Assembly: GCA_004369045.1 (NCBI GenBank)
Contig: ML213505.1
Coordinates: 221,021-285,020, forward strand
Direction: 5' to 3'
Origin: Heliocybe sulcata
Taxonomy: Eukaryota > Basidiomycota > Agaricomycetes > Gloeophyllales > Gloeophyllaceae
DNA length: 64,000 bases
Both the position numbers and the translations under genes were made by a program. The notes beneath the pieces are model-generated. The model worked only from the letters and a program-made list of their open reading frames with translations. It did not search any database and had not been told where the DNA came from. This document shows, piece after piece, positions 9,616-22,450 of the stretch. The stretch's first letter is position 1. Each line of letters opens with the position of its first letter.

Positions 9616-12305
9616 TTACTGGAAGCCAGCCATGCTGCCCATGTTCGGCATGTTCATGAATTGTTGCGCGTTCATCGGCACCGGGCTCGGGTGACGCATC
9701 ACGCTCTGCATTGCCGCGGGATTGGCGAACTGCGGGTTCATCTGCATCTGCAGCAACGGGTTCATGTTCATCCCAGGCATCTGCATGGAGTGCGTAGCGT
9801 AGGCCAACGCATTGGGGTTGGACATGGCGAACGGATGCTGCTGGGGGCTGGTAGGAGAGACTTGACCCGACCCCTGCAACGACATCGGCTGCTGATTAGG
9901 CGATGCAGCCTGTTGCTGCATGTGTGCCTGAATCTTTTGCATGGCCTGCAACTGTCGGGCTGTCAGCTCCGATCCAACACGATGGTAACATTGCAGTGGA
10001 CATACCTCGTAAAATGCGAAATCTTGCAGTAAAGACGTCCGTGCGGGATGAGTGTGGAAGATCTTGAGCATCTCCATCCCAGCCTCTGGGGGGAGCTCTT
10101 GCGTATCCCTGGAGTTTGTCACAGGCTTCCTCTCCTGAGTGTTGCTACAGAAACTATGTCACTTGCGGTGGAATAGACGCATGATACGACGCTTACCTGA
10201 GCCGGATGTGACGCAGATTGGCGTTGGGGATGTCCCGCACGAAGATCCACCTGACTTTAAACACGCCCTTCCACTTGTCGGACGCCCAGACAGTGCTGCT
10301 TCGTGTATAGTCGACTGGGGTCAGCATCTCCGCCATACCGCAAAAATGCCCACTAGAATGGATGATGGTGAGACGCTACGATCGCGCATTAGCAGGCAGA
10401 AGCGGCGAACCTAGCATTGACACTGAAGAACAAGTAGATCGGACCTCTGCCCGCCGTCTCCTTGAAAGCCTTATCCAACCTCTTGTTTCCAGGATCGGTA
10501 GAGCTCCAGATCTCGTACTTCAGGGACTTGTGAACATCATCTTCAGTGTACGACTTGATGACAAAGAACCGTGCCTGCACACACAATGTTAGCTAACCAA
10601 GAGAACGCCGTGGGACCAGATGACTGACGAAAGCAGGCTTGCTGTCAAAGTCGACCGGATTGTAACCCTTGGTAGCGATCAAAGTCGGGACGTCAATCGG
10701 CGAAGTAATGAACCCGGGTGCCGCCCCGTTGTTCATATTCATTTGACCTTGCATCCCGGACTGCACAAACCCGCCATAGTTGGTATTGACTCCCAGCCTC
10801 GGCGCCTGCCCATTGTTTCCCGTGTTTTGATTTTGCAGGTAATGATTCGGAATAGGCGGAACGGCGGGGACATCCTTGCCGCCTTGCGAATTGTAGATTT
10901 GATGGAGGTTGGGGTTCGATATGCGGCCACCAAGCAGGCGCTCCTTCTGGTCCCAGGTAGTCGTCCCGGTAGCGGTGATAGGCACTTGGTCACGGGGGCC
11001 TTGATCACGGTCGCTCCTCTCATTCACAGCGCGTTGTTGCTGTCCGACGGCCTGCCCAACAGGATTCACATAGGCGGATGCGCTGACGGGTCCCTGCGCC
11101 GGCGTCTTCCGTCCCTCAAGATCCGTAACAAGGTTCAATTTCACCCCACGTCCATTATTATCGTTCCGCAGGTTGTTGCCGCGCATTGATCCGAGTGCCT
11201 GAGCCGGAGGCGGGTGCGCCGGGTTGAATCGAGGAGGGTGAGCAGATTGTCCGGCGGGGTAGTTGGTGGGATAGGCCTGGTTGCCATTGCCAGCGACGTC
11301 CAGATTCGAGAGGGCGCGCGACACATCATCGATAGAGGTGTTCGGCGCGGCGTTCCCAGTGGGCGTGCGCCATTCTGTGCCTGGTGTACTCCAGGGTGAG
11401 CGAGAGCCCAAAGGACTCGTGGGATACTGACCAGAACCCTGCTGAGCCTGGCGAGCAAAGTACGACTCGTCTTCGTAAGCATGTTGGTTGTGATCGTCGT
11501 CGTACCCTTCATCAGCATTCGTGGGGCTTGGACTTTGAGGATAGCCGGAGCCGTGGTGGTTCTTCAGCTGCGTGCCAGCGTGGAGAGTACCAGCTCTCCT
11601 CAGGCCGGAGGACGTGTGCTTGACACCAGCGGACGCAGCACCGAGGGTGAGACTCTGGTGCCTTCGGACACCAGCAGCTGCCGGCGGGGGCGACGGGATT
11701 TGGTGAGGAGCGAAGTGAGGAGAAAGGGGTGAACCGGAACCATCCATCAGTTGCTGGTGACCGTGCTCAGCGTCAGATGATAGCTAGTAAGGGGAAGGAT
11801 ATGTGCGTCAGTGCGTATTATGCAGCGGATGAGAGAACAGGCACACCTCATCCTCATGCCTCAGGCCTCTCATGTCGCGTTCCCAGTCTTCCTCGTCGCC
11901 GTCGTGACCAGCAATTGCAGTGAGACTGTTGATACCTCTAGGGGTAAGACTGCCGGGCTGTCTCACAGCTACGATGGGTTGGATTGATGAGAATGGTGAC
12001 CTGGCATGTCGATGATGGAATGGAAGATTAATATGAGACACACCTCTGTTATTGTAGCGGATGGGCAAGGAAGCCTGCCTATGCAGGTTACTCTTTTCTC
12101 CTACGGCGCCTAGTCCACCGATCCAGTCATGATCTACAAACTCATCTTCATCATCAAGCGGGGGATCCTGCGCCTCCTCTGAAATCGGTACACGGCTACT
12201 TGGTCTCGCAGGCCGAGATGATCCAGCACCAATGGTATGGTGCCGTCGGACGCCCGTGGAAGACAGAGAAGACGGTAGCTGAGGCGGCGTAATTGGATGA
12301 GACAT
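9616..12305 (-). CDS. YTH-domain m6A RNA reader (YTHDF type)
   Basis: YTH proteins bind N6-methyladenosine in mRNA and control its decay or translation. Exons 11847-12305, 10629-11783, 10411-10574, 10197-10352, 10006-10129 and 9616-9951 give 797 residues. Residues 1-538 are low-complexity (Ser/Pro, Asn/Gln) with two VRRHxxxGA-like repeats ([25 protein letters not shown]). The YTH domain spans about 539-686: [72 protein letters not shown]. The Trp residues in KYEIW and SDKW are expected cage residues for the methylated base. The tail (687-797) is Met/Gln-rich. A GTGTGT...CATCGTAG segment at about 11973-12048 in exon 1 could be a 75-nt in-frame intron. The intron 4 acceptor was set at GGAGAG|G by reading phase. 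Confidence 0.92.
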
Positions 12306-12785
12306 TTAGGGATCGTGCTGATTATAACTTTGGTATATTCCAACCGTGGACCAGGGCGACGCTGACGACGTCGAGCACCGTCAATTAAAGAGAAATAGGA
12401 GCGAAAGGAAACAAAGGACGAAGCAGAGATGGTACAGAGGGTGGGCGATAGGAAAGTCGCGGATAAAAGGTGGTGGCCGTGTTGCCTTGCGCACACGGTG
12501 ACGCTCTCACCCTTGCGGTCTCGAGCTCGGGGATTTGACTACAATTGATCGCTGAGGATCGCCTCGTCTGTCTCATGACTGCACTGCAATCAGCGTCGTG
12601 ACTAGGTTAACCTCGATAGAAACACCCTCGAGTTTTGGAAGCGTCAGTACCCATCTGAGTTTGCATCAAGAAATAGAAATGTCGACCCTATGCAGCGTGT
12701 CGACTCCTCAACTGAGCAGTTTGGCTTCTACACGGTTCTTATGACACGGCTTTGAGCCGTCTCATTCAGTCAGATGAGTCTGAAT
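12306..12785. other. Divergent promoter region between the YTH gene and the Gfd2-like gene
   Basis: The 480 bp separate two start codons on opposite strands. No coding signal, tRNA or clear TATA element was seen. Confidence 0.5.
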
Positions 12786-14478
12786 ATGCAGCCGGGTTAC
12801 TATGAGATCGGATGGGGCGGTCATATCGTACCCAAGTACGTGGAACCAATCCCTACTCGATTGAACTAGCCGGACATGTATGCAGGTCGAGCTATAAGGA
12901 TGATCCAATCTATTCTGAGGTTGCAGGCCCAAGATCCGCCCTTCGCTCCGAAGAGACTGGTCAAGTCGAACTCGTCCTGGGTTAGCCATGTTCGTGTCCG
13001 GAGAGCTTCCATCAACTGATTAAGCCAAGGGATACGTCCTAACGGAGCACCGAGTCTGCATCTGACAATCGACCAAACGCGTCTTCTCAGCCGGGCCATC
13101 TACATTCGCAAATATTCACCAGCACCCCCTTCAGACTTCATTTCACTGAGTCCAATATCCTTCCGATATGAAGAGGAGCTCAAGAAGACTGTCCTTAAAT
13201 TTAAGAAGAACAGTTTCTATTCGGGTGCGCCTCCTGAAGTGGGCAGAAGCAGAGGTTTGTTCGAGCAGCAAAGGTAAGCTTGCACCGCGAAACATAAACC
13301 ATCACGCAAGCTAACAAGTTAACACAAGAGTGCTGTACCGTCTCATTCTCGGGGAGATCGACTTGGCGAAGTTCTGCCTCAGTGACCCATCATGGATGGA
13401 CAAGTTCAAGGTTGTCTCCCTATTCGCGAATACCTGGGACAAGGACGGACGTCCAATAGAAGAACGCCGTCGCGACCCTCGTATCCTTGACCTTGGCTGG
13501 TATGAGGCAGAACTACTGTCGCCCACAGCGCCTCTAGTGCTTCATCACTTCGAACTTGACGTGAAGCGCGGATTGCGAAATGGCAAGAATATTACGCGAA
13601 AGGTGGACAGACTGTATTCTCACCCCAACCAAACTCCCTGCTGACGTTCTCATAAGAAATTAGAAAACAGCGAGACGCTGCCACTAGGAGACCTCAGAGC
13701 CAAACTAAGGGAGCTAACCCAGAACCTCGAACATACCATTCTCCTAGTGTACGACTGGCCCAAGACCCTGTCTATACTCCACTATCTCAGTGTCAACTGC
13801 GACCACTGGCGCGACGACGGCCTCCGCTCTCTCCTCTTGCCAGACAACCCCAACCCCGACTACCGTCCTCCACCTCGACACCATGTAAGCCCAGCCACAC
13901 TCCTTCCCTGTCCTCGCCAGTACTCATTTGCGCAGAACCCCCGTGACCCGCGCTCCCGCCAACGCTCCCTCTCCCCCAGCCCTTCAACCCGCCTGCGCTC
14001 CCCGCCACCCCCGCCCCGCCGCTCCTCCGTCCACATCGTCGACATCAGCGCTCTCTGCAGGCTCCTCAGCATCACCTTCCCCTCCGTCACCGAAGCCGCC
14101 CGGCGCCTCGGAGTAGACGTCAAGCCTAACGAGATGTGTGCTGCCAACGACACCGAGTACGCTTTACTCGCCACCCTTCTTCCTTATTCTATAACTTATC
14201 TGGGTCTCGAACTGTGTAGACTGCTGGTGCGCATGTGGATGTCCATGTCCCAAGGCCCAGCGATTGACGAGCAAACCCAGCGTCGCAGCGCCCTGAACCT
14301 CCAGGCTCTGCAGCAAGGCACGAGGAACACCGCTCCCGCTGTCGAGCCAGCCAACGAAGATGATGATATCGACCCGAATAATATCGACCCGGGGGATATC
14401 CAACGAGCGTCTAGGGACGCCCGGGGTACCAACCCTTACGATGAGCTGCTCGACGAAGAAGACTATGACGAAGAATGA
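12786..14478 (+). CDS. Gfd2/YDR514C-like protein with RNase-H (DEDD exonuclease-like) features, degenerate
   Basis: Proposed exons are 12786-12835, 12886-12980, 13048-13273, 13329-13602, 13664-13884 and 13936-14478. Junctions keep phase; intron 2 (12981-13047) has a CCTAACG branch site. The core reads KFKVVSLFANTWDKDGRPI, ILDLGWYEAELL, HHFELDVKRGLRNGK, TILLVYDWPKTLSILHYL, SALCRLLSITFPSVTEAARR and AANDTEYALLATL. The order resembles fungal Gfd2-like domains, where the first strand carries VDxE and the last helix carries HNAGNDA. Here the first acidic pair is absent (SLFANTW) and only ND remains of the last motif, so it is probably catalytically inactive. The C-terminus is acidic. The 51-bp intron at 13885-13935 is optional because the frame is open through it. 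Family assignment is an inference; gene reality is fairly secure. Confidence 0.6.
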
Positions 14479-14738
14479 GTGCTGGACTGTATATTTCGTT
14501 TCTATATTTGTTGGATTCACTGTATCTGTGTAAACTTGGATAGGCGTACCATGTCTGAATGTTGCTCGAACATAAAGTACAATCAATCGCCATTGACGAG
14601 TGACCGAGCCCTACAACGGACTCTAGCACGACGGATCGTAATGATACTACCCCTCAACTAACAACATTCTCACCGACAAGACAACAAACAGCTCGCTCCA
14701 CGAAACCTTATCTACACACCCCCGCGCAAGGCCCTCAC

Positions 14739-16568
14739 TCAATCAGTAAACTTTATACTGTGACTCTCCATCTACACACCGTCCATCAGCCCCATCCAAC
14801 CTATAAACCGAGAGAATGAGACGCACCGTAATCTCCCCACCCCGATAACTCCCCCTTTTCTTCTTATTCTTCTCCTTCCTAAACCCAGCTCCGCGCGTCA
14901 CGATCAAATCCCGACTCGCGCGCTCGCCATAGTCGTTCTGCGGGCCGCCCTGTGACACCCATCACCACCAGTCAGAATGAAATCCACGAAATCCTGTCCA
15001 ATGAAAGCGCACCTTGCCGTCGTACGTATTATCCCTCAACCGCTCGTCCACAAACTTGACGTGGTCGGACTTGATCCGCGAAAACGGCACATTGGATTTT
15101 CTCGGACCTTTCTTTTTCTCCCCACTTCCATTCCCATTCCCATTGCCAGCCCCGGGGGGAGACTCGGAGCGCTCGTTGGACGACACAGCCGTGGGCACAG
15201 CCGCGCCGTCCTCGTCCGTGCGGCGTTTCTTCGTGACGGCGGTTTGCTCTTCTCCCTCTTCCTCGGCAGAGGAGGTGAGTTTTTTTGTCCGCGCTTTTGA
15301 GGGGGAGTCGGAGTCGGAGTCAGACGAAGAAGAGGACGAGGAGGAAGAGTGTTTTGTTTTGGACGCTTTGGACTTCTTCGCAGCTGGTTCCTCCTCCTCC
15401 TGCTCCTCCTCCTCCTCACTTGAGCTCGAAGAAGAGGATGAAGGGGAAGGGGATTTCGTTTTTAATGCCTTGCCCTTCTTCAGTGCTGGCTTCTCGTCCT
15501 CGTCTTCGCTCTCACTCGAGCTTGAAGAAGAAGCCGACGAAGAGGAGGGCGAAGGAGATTTCGCTTTGGATACCTTGCCCTTCTTCGGCGATGACTTAGC
15601 AGCTAGCGTCTCCTCCTCCTTCTCGCTCTCACTCTCGCTGGAGCTCGAACTGGAGTCAGAGTCGCTACTCTCCGCCTTCTTCTTCTCGTTCTTCACCGCT
15701 CCGGCTTTCTTCATCTCCTTCGCCTTCTTCGGCTGCTCGTCCTCGCTACTACTGTCCGAGTCGGAGTCCGAGCTCTCCTCCGCCTTCTTCTCATCCTCAT
15801 CTTCACTGGAAGACTCTGAGTTATCACCCGAGCTGTCCGAGTTGTCTTTTCCGCCTGACGAGAGGGTCTTGCTGGACGACGAGGACGGGGACTTGGCTTT
15901 GGCTTTGGCCTTGGTCTTGGTTATTTTAGCCTTTGACGGAGATGGGGATGCGGACTTCGTCTTGGACTTGGATTGTGTTTTCGCGGATAGCTTTCGCTCG
16001 GCGGAGCTGGACGCGCTGGAGTCTGGTGGGGATATATGTGAGATCAAACAACGGAGTCTCTATCAAATGATTCATACCTGATTTAGAGCTGGAGTCTGAG
16101 TCGTCCTCAGAGGAGGAGGAAGAAGACGCCGCCTTCTTTACAGACTTCTTCTTTTCAGCATCCGAATCAGATTCCGAGTCCGAGTCCTCCGACGAATCTG
16201 AGCTCTCATCATCACTCCTGCCAAAGAAGAGCGTATAGCGAGACCGCCTATGGACGATAGTTAGAAAAGCAAGGACACGGACTCACGATGCCTTTAGTGC
16301 CTCTGTAGATTTTCCGCCACCCAGAAGCTTCCACTGCCTTACTATCTCTTCCAAAATGGGTCCTTGGCTGGCAGAGTCGTCGTTTAGGGCTACAATATCC
16401 TTGGCTGCTTTCTTGAGCGCATCTGCGGCTTTTTGGTGGGAGCGTCTGGTCAGGAAGGAGTGGACGAGGGTGTAGGTTGCTGTAGTGATTTATCAGCAAG
16501 AGTCCTCGTCTCAAGTACTAGCAAATACACATACTGGTGAGGTTCTTGTCTGTGGATGTGGCCGCCAT
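14739..16568 (-). CDS. SRP40: SRP40/Nopp140-type nucleolar phosphoprotein (LisH + SRP40 C-terminal domain)
   Basis: Srp40/Nopp140 is a nucleolar chaperone of box C/D and H/ACA snoRNPs. Exons 16535-16568, 16287-16479, 16078-16217, 15013-16022, 14827-14949 and 14739-14771 give 510 residues. An N-terminal LisH-like helix (TYTLVHSFLTRRSHQKAADA) is followed by a long tract of Ser/Asp/Glu runs alternating with Lys-rich KKGKxxKxKSPSPS blocks, typical CK2-site repeats. The conserved C-terminus reads PFSRIKSDHVKFVDERLRDN, YGERASRDLIVTRGAGFRKE, KNKKKRGSYRGGEIT and SHSIKF; it is split by two introns, so the end only appears after splicing. Intron 2 was set to 70 bp (acceptor GGCAG) rather than 39 bp because this joins two acidic Ser runs in frame. 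It diverges from RIB4 with 158 bp between starts. Confidence 0.93.
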
Positions 16569-16726
16569 GTTGAAGAGAGCAAGACCCAAAGCGGTGGCAA
16601 GAGCGCGTCCGATCATCGAAACTTTTGCCTCCCATTACCGCCTTCGGACAGATTCCAAACAAGCGCAAATATTGTATACTGATCTCTGGACTAAATTTAG
16701 AATGCTGCTATAGCGCTCTCATTACC

Positions 16727-17420
<694 letters not shown>

Positions 17421-17736
17421 GTCGAGAAGGAAGTAAAACGGAAGGAAGTTTAGAAGATGTACGAAAGGTTCAGGACAGTTCAGCAATTGTATTCTGTTCC
17501 ATGTATACATACGGCCGGATGAACATATTGGATACTCCCGGACATATATTCATTCCCTCCTCAACGAATGTAATCCCAGGGAACATCGATTGCATTGTGT
17601 ATGATTTCACGTGACATATGCCGTCGCTGACGGGGATTGCAATCGCGGAACGGGATTCTGCGTACTGCGACCATGTCATAGTTATAGCCATACAGCGTCA
17701 ACCATAGTCTACTCATACCACATATTTCCTTCCGCC
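17421..17736. other. Intergenic between RIB4 and GTR1
   Basis: About 315 bp with no coding signal. It holds the RIB4 3' region and the GTR1 promoter. Confidence 0.5.
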
Positions 17737-18999
17737 ATGAAGAAAAAGGTATGGAACAGCGTCTCAAAACAACACTGCTAAAGATGATTACTTTATGCCA
17801 GGTGCTCCTGATGGGAGCCTCCGGGAGCGGCAAGACTTCAATGAGATCTCTGATTTTGTGAGCACCGTCGCCTCCAAGCCATTCACGATAACCGACCAAA
17901 CTATGCAGCTCAAACAACCCCGCGTCCCTCACTGCGCGCCTTGGCGCGACCATCGACGTCGAGCAGAACCACGTCCGCTTCCTCGGCGACCTCATCCTCA
18001 ACCTCTGGGACTGCGGCGGGCAGGACGCCTTCATGGACTCGTACCTCTCCACGCAGCGCGCGACCATCTTCTCGCACGTCGGCGTCCTCATCTACGTGTT
18101 CGACGCCGAGTCGCGCGAGCGCGCGAAGGACCTCGAGTACTACCGCGACTGCCTCGACGCGCTGAGGAGGTACTCGAGCGAGGCGCGGGTGTTCCTGCTG
18201 GTGCATAAGATGGATCTGGTGAGGGAGGGCGAGAGGAAGGGCGAGCTGGAGAGGAAGAGAAGAGAGCTTGTGAAGGAGAGCAGCGGGATGGGCGTCACGG
18301 TGTTTGGGACGAGCATCTACGACGAGAGTCTGTACAAGGTGCGCTGCACTTCCTCTTTATACCGCACACCTAACCGAACGCCCCGCAGGCCTGGTCCCGC
18401 ATCGTCCACACCCTCATCCCCAACGCCGCCGTTCTCTCTCGCCACCTCACCACACTCGCCGAAGCCTGCAGCGCCACCGAAGTCATCCTCTTCGAACGCA
18501 CCACCTTCCTTGTCATCGCCACCTCCGCCTCTCCTCCCTCCGCCTCCGCCTCCTCCCCGCCCACAGTCTCCCTCCCACCCCTCCCCTCTCCGCCACGCAG
18601 CCTCAAATCACCCACCTCGCCCTCCTTCTCGCTTCCCCAGACCGATCCCGAACCGGAGCCAGAAGAACCCGAGGACGACCCCCACCAAATGAGCCCAACC
18701 CGCTACGAGCGCACCTCGGAGCTCATCAAAGCCTTCAAATACTCCTGCTCGCGCTTCCTCCGACAAGACTTCCACGCCCTCGAGATGGAGCTCGCAGAGT
18801 TCACCGCCGTTCTGGACGAGCTGACCAAGAACACATACGTCATGATCGTCGCTCACGACCCTACAATTGGTGCGTCCATGTCTTTCGGGACAGATGGCAG
18901 GTCACTGACGATGGCACAGAGACGGCCGCGCTCCGGCTAAATATCCGCCTTGCGCGTCGAAAGTTCGAAGAGCTACAGGGCGACAGCCTCGTCTCATGA
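17737..18999 (+). CDS. GTR1: Rag GTPase Gtr1 (RagA/B orthologue)
   Basis: Gtr1 pairs with Gtr2 on the vacuole and, when GTP-loaded, activates TORC1 in response to amino acids. Exons 17737-17748, 17802-17857, 17909-18338, 18389-18869 and 18920-18999 give 352 residues. The first exon codes only MKKK. Motifs: P-loop GASGSGKTS (about 9-17), the Rag-specific RLGATIDVEQNHVRFLG, WDCGGQDAFM, VLIYVFDAES and HKMD. The C-terminal Roadblock-type half starts at WSRIVHTLIPNA and has a Ser/Pro-rich insertion in the middle (about residues 215-265) before KAFKYSCSRF. It ends RRKFEELQGDSLVS. Convergent with the Ca2+ exchanger. Its GAP subunit gene IML1 lies 20 kb downstream in this window. Confidence 0.94.
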
Positions 19000-19396
19000 T
19001 ATAGGCACTGCTACGCGAGACCGCCCAGGATACTTGTAATTTATACTGCTCTCATTGCTCAGCCATGCTTTGCTTTCATGTCTGCTATCCACTGCCACTG
19101 AGCTACCGTGTTTTACTGTCCGATATCCTATGTAATGATAACGAATTAAAGTTGACTACAAGAAAGATTTAGATATAGACAGACTAACAATCATATAGGA
19201 GAACTCGGAACGAACGAGATGAATATCCGTACTCGATAGTAAACCGGATGCAGGGCTATACAATCGGCAACAGAAAGTAAAGCGATCCGTCACTCGCATC
19301 TTCGACCACCGGGAGCCCGAGTTCAACACCCAGATTCTCCAAACGACCCAAGCTGCTGCACGGCCTTTCGGCTTTTAACAAGCTCACTTCGTGCCC
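19000..19396. other. Convergent 3' intergenic region between GTR1 and the Ca2+/H+ exchanger
   Basis: About 400 bp holding the 3' UTRs of two convergent genes. No coding signal seen. Confidence 0.5.
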
Positions 19397-21527
19397 TCAG
19401 GACACCCAGACTACACCGCCATCAGCACACTGCCCCGAACCAACCGAACCAGCAAAGGAGGCCACTCACAAGCAAGCGCAATAATCAAATACAAAGTGAT
19501 CAACATCACACCTTCCATATAGTTGCTCTTGCCGTCCCTACACACACCACATCAGCCACCTCGCACCTCTCACGCCAAGTTGGAGGGAGCGACTTACTGG
19601 ATAAGGAGGTTCACGAGCATGACCGAGATGAACAGCGTGATCGTCTGCGCACATATTTAGCATTGATCGGGGTAGAGATTCAGAAGAGGGGGGCTGTGGG
19701 CGCCAATCATGGGTGGATAACGTACCTCGAAGTCGGCGAAGAAGAGTGTCAGATCGCGATCGGCGCTAGCAGCATGGTGGGTTAGCGTCTATGGAGAAGT
19801 TACGAGAGGAAAGGACGGAGGACGTACATCCAGCCGACGATGACCAAAAGCGGGACGACGAAGGAGGCAATTTGCTATATACAGAAAAACGAGTGAGCAG
19901 GAGTAAGGTAGAGAGGGAGGGGAAGGTGAAGGTGCGCACAATAGAGCTGCCCACACAGATCCCGATCGTGAGCTCCATCTTGTCTTTCATCGCCATCCAA
20001 ACGGAGGTGACGTGTTCCGCTGCGTTTGCCTTGGGAGGGTGCAATTGAGTGAGATCAGATTAGGTATGGGAGGAAGGAGTAGGAGGAGGAGAGGGAAGGG
20101 TACGCACGACGATGGGGAGCAGGATGAGGCCGATGAAGGCTTTAGGGATAGAGTACCGCTCCGCGACTTCCTCGATAGAGGCAACGACTGCAAGGAGCAT
20201 TTATAATTTGTCGTCATATGATCGGGGGACTGGGGACTTACGGTAATCCGCACAGAAGGACGTGACCACAGTCACCAAAAGTAACCTATCAACACCTCAA
20301 CATCAGCGCACCGCGATCCACACGCGACCCGCAACACCTACGCGCTCCCAGCCGCAACCATGTTCATCCCAGGCTCCACTTCCTCCTCCTCTCCCTCCGC
20401 CTGGAAGAAATCCGCATGCGTCTTCAGCTGGAACACCAAATACAGCACATACACGAAGAGCAACAGCAGAGCCGTCCCGCGCGAGATGATGAGCAGCCCG
20501 GGCTTCGTGTCGTCGAGCTCAGGGAGGGAGCCGTTGGGTTCGTTGTTGAGCAGGGTGAGGAGGTGCTCGAAGGTAGCGGTGCTGTTGCGGTTTTGGGCGG
20601 AGTGGTAGGCGGCGGGGATGACGAGAGCTGTAGGGAGATGGAGAGCGATTAGGTGTAAAGCCAAAAGGGAAGATGACGGGAGGGGACTTACTGATGCAGG
20701 CCAGGGTCATTAGCTTGTGTGATGGTGTTTTGTTAGAGCAGACAGGTTTTTTATATGGTAAAACATACCGAACTCGCACTACGGTGTGTTCAGTATACAT
20801 TTTTTTTTATTGGTGGTATGCTAAGAAGACTGGACATACGTCTGGGCACCAGTAACTTGGAAGTTGCTTTCTTTGAAGTAGATGCCCCCTGCCAAGAAAG
20901 AGCATCCCAAGACCAAGAGGAGGTTGGAGAGAATTGATCCCAGCATCTTAGGAGCACTATGCGGTTAGCACGAGATCTCATCTGGAAAAAGACGCTACCT
21001 ACAGATGTCTGAACAATTCGCAGCTCGCCTGCAACATTCAGTATTCGGTGGTAGTTCGGCGAAATTGCCTGACGACATACTGACCTTGCATTAAGGCGGC
21101 AATGCCGACGATAATTTCGACAGCGTTGCCAAAGGACGCATTGAGCAGACCCGAAAGCGTTTGACCGAGTTTCAGCGACAACTGCTCTGTAGCTTCACCC
21201 AGAAGCTGCCGTACACAAATCAACATTCATCGCTGTGCGGTACCTGAGCATAGCAACATGACGTACCTTCGCAAGGGGCATGATAGCAATAAAACTAAAC
21301 GAAAACCGGAGCGCCGCATCCCAATTCGCAAAGTGCGATATCACACTCAAAGGGACGAACAACAGGAGGATATTGAGCCAACTCCCGAAGAGAAAGTACC
21401 TGTACGACTGCAGCCACCCGGGCTGGCCCTCCGCTTTTATGGCGGCGAGCATGCGGTGGGACAGCGGCTGGCGCTCAGAGACGCCGTTGCCGTTCTCGAG
21501 CAGGGGGCTGGTCTCGCTGGCGGGCAT
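19397..21527 (-). CDS. VCX1: Vacuolar Ca2+/H+ exchanger (CaCA/CAX family), 15 exons
   Basis: Vcx1-type exchangers load Ca2+ into the vacuole in exchange for protons. Exons: 21267-21527, 21085-21205, 21003-21028, 20840-20946, 20769-20778, 20692-20713, 20342-20627, 20242-20285, 20108-20187, 19940-20029, 19828-19874, 19726-19765, 19598-19644, 19470-19537, 19397-19410; 420 residues, all phases consistent. The first CaCA alpha repeat reads LLNASFGNAVEIIVGI, then ELRIVQTSMLGSILSN; the second reads ANAAEHVTSVWMAMKDKME (His/Glu site) and GSSIQIASFVVPLLVIVGW. An acidic loop (EGEEEEVEP) separates the halves, as in yeast. About 11 membrane helices are expected. The N-terminus is cytosolic (ETSPLLENG). 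Exon 5 is only 10 nt (gives TASS across its borders) and the final exon 14 nt (FWVS end). Confidence 0.95.
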
Positions 21528-21688
21528 GGTAGTGGTGGACGGAATGGCTTGAGCAGCAGGAGCTGTGCAGGCCTTGGATAGGCTTGGCAGTAAACCGGCA
21601 ACCAGCCAAGTTGCCGTGATTCAATCAACAAACTTGACATCACTCTACTTATATTGTTTCTATTTCTATGTCTACGTTATGTCTATGT

Positions 21689-22450
21689 CTATACTTTCTC
21701 GTCTGGGTTCTCTACCAGCGCCTTTTCAATTTCCTTATCCAAGAACGAAACATCCGCGAACGTGACCAGCCTCCCGCGTCCCGTCTCATCCACGTCAATC
21801 GTTGTCACCGACACATTCGGGATCCTCCACACCGACAACTCTCCCTCCGACACGACCTTCTTTGACTCAACCAGCGACCGCACCAGGGCGCCTATCGCAC
21901 CGCCGTGAGACGTGACCAGGACGTGCCGCGGATTGCTCGAGCCCGGCGCCAGGCATTCTCCTTGGACGATCGCGCGCTCCCACCACGCCTCCAGGCGGGC
22001 GTAGAACCGCTGCGCGTCTTCGAGCGCGCTGGGGGCGCTGACCATCTTGCGGGCGATAATCGGCTTGCCTTGAAGCTCGCCCATGTGCTGCAGCGAAATC
22101 AGAAAGCTTCCCGTGAGTAGCCCAGCTCGCACTGACCCGTTCCCTCAGCGCCTCGTCCTTTCTCAACTCGACCTCGGGATGGTACAGCAAGATCGTCTCC
22201 GCCGTCTAAGTCGTTCACGACATTCCATCAACTGAAGACCTCCAGACACCAGACGACTCACATCCTTCGCCCGAGTCAAATCACTGCTCCACGCCGCCTC
22301 AAACGGCACCTCCCTCAACGCCTCCGCCACCATCTTCGCCTGCTCTATCCCCACCTCATTCAACTTCGTATCCAAATGCCCTTGCATAATGCCGTCCCGA
22401 TTCTCCCTCGTCTCCCCATGGCGCACAATGTACACCCTCGTCGTCGGCAT
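21689..22450 (-). CDS. Histidine phosphatase superfamily (phosphoglycerate-mutase-like) protein
   Basis: Exons 22262-22450, 22137-22205 and 21689-22087 give 218 residues. The N-terminus has the phospho-acceptor motif VRHGET (about residues 9-14), then QGHLDTKLNEVGIEQA and AWSSDLTRAKDT, typical of the cobC/GpmB-like branch; TAETILLYHPEVEL joins across intron 1. The second catalytic His lies in VLVTSHGGAIGALVRSL near residue 165. The substrate is not predictable from sequence: fungal relatives act on fructose-2,6-bisphosphate-like sugar phosphates or other phosphoesters. It lies upstream of and on the same strand as the exchanger, 161 bp from its start codon to this stop. Confidence 0.9.

Noticed and set aside
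15014-16081. A 355-codon plus-strand open frame over SRP40, rich in Ser/Glu/Phe
   Set aside because: It is the antisense of the Ser/Asp/Glu/Lys repeats; repeated codons keep the opposite strand open. The minus strand carries the LisH and SRP40 domains.
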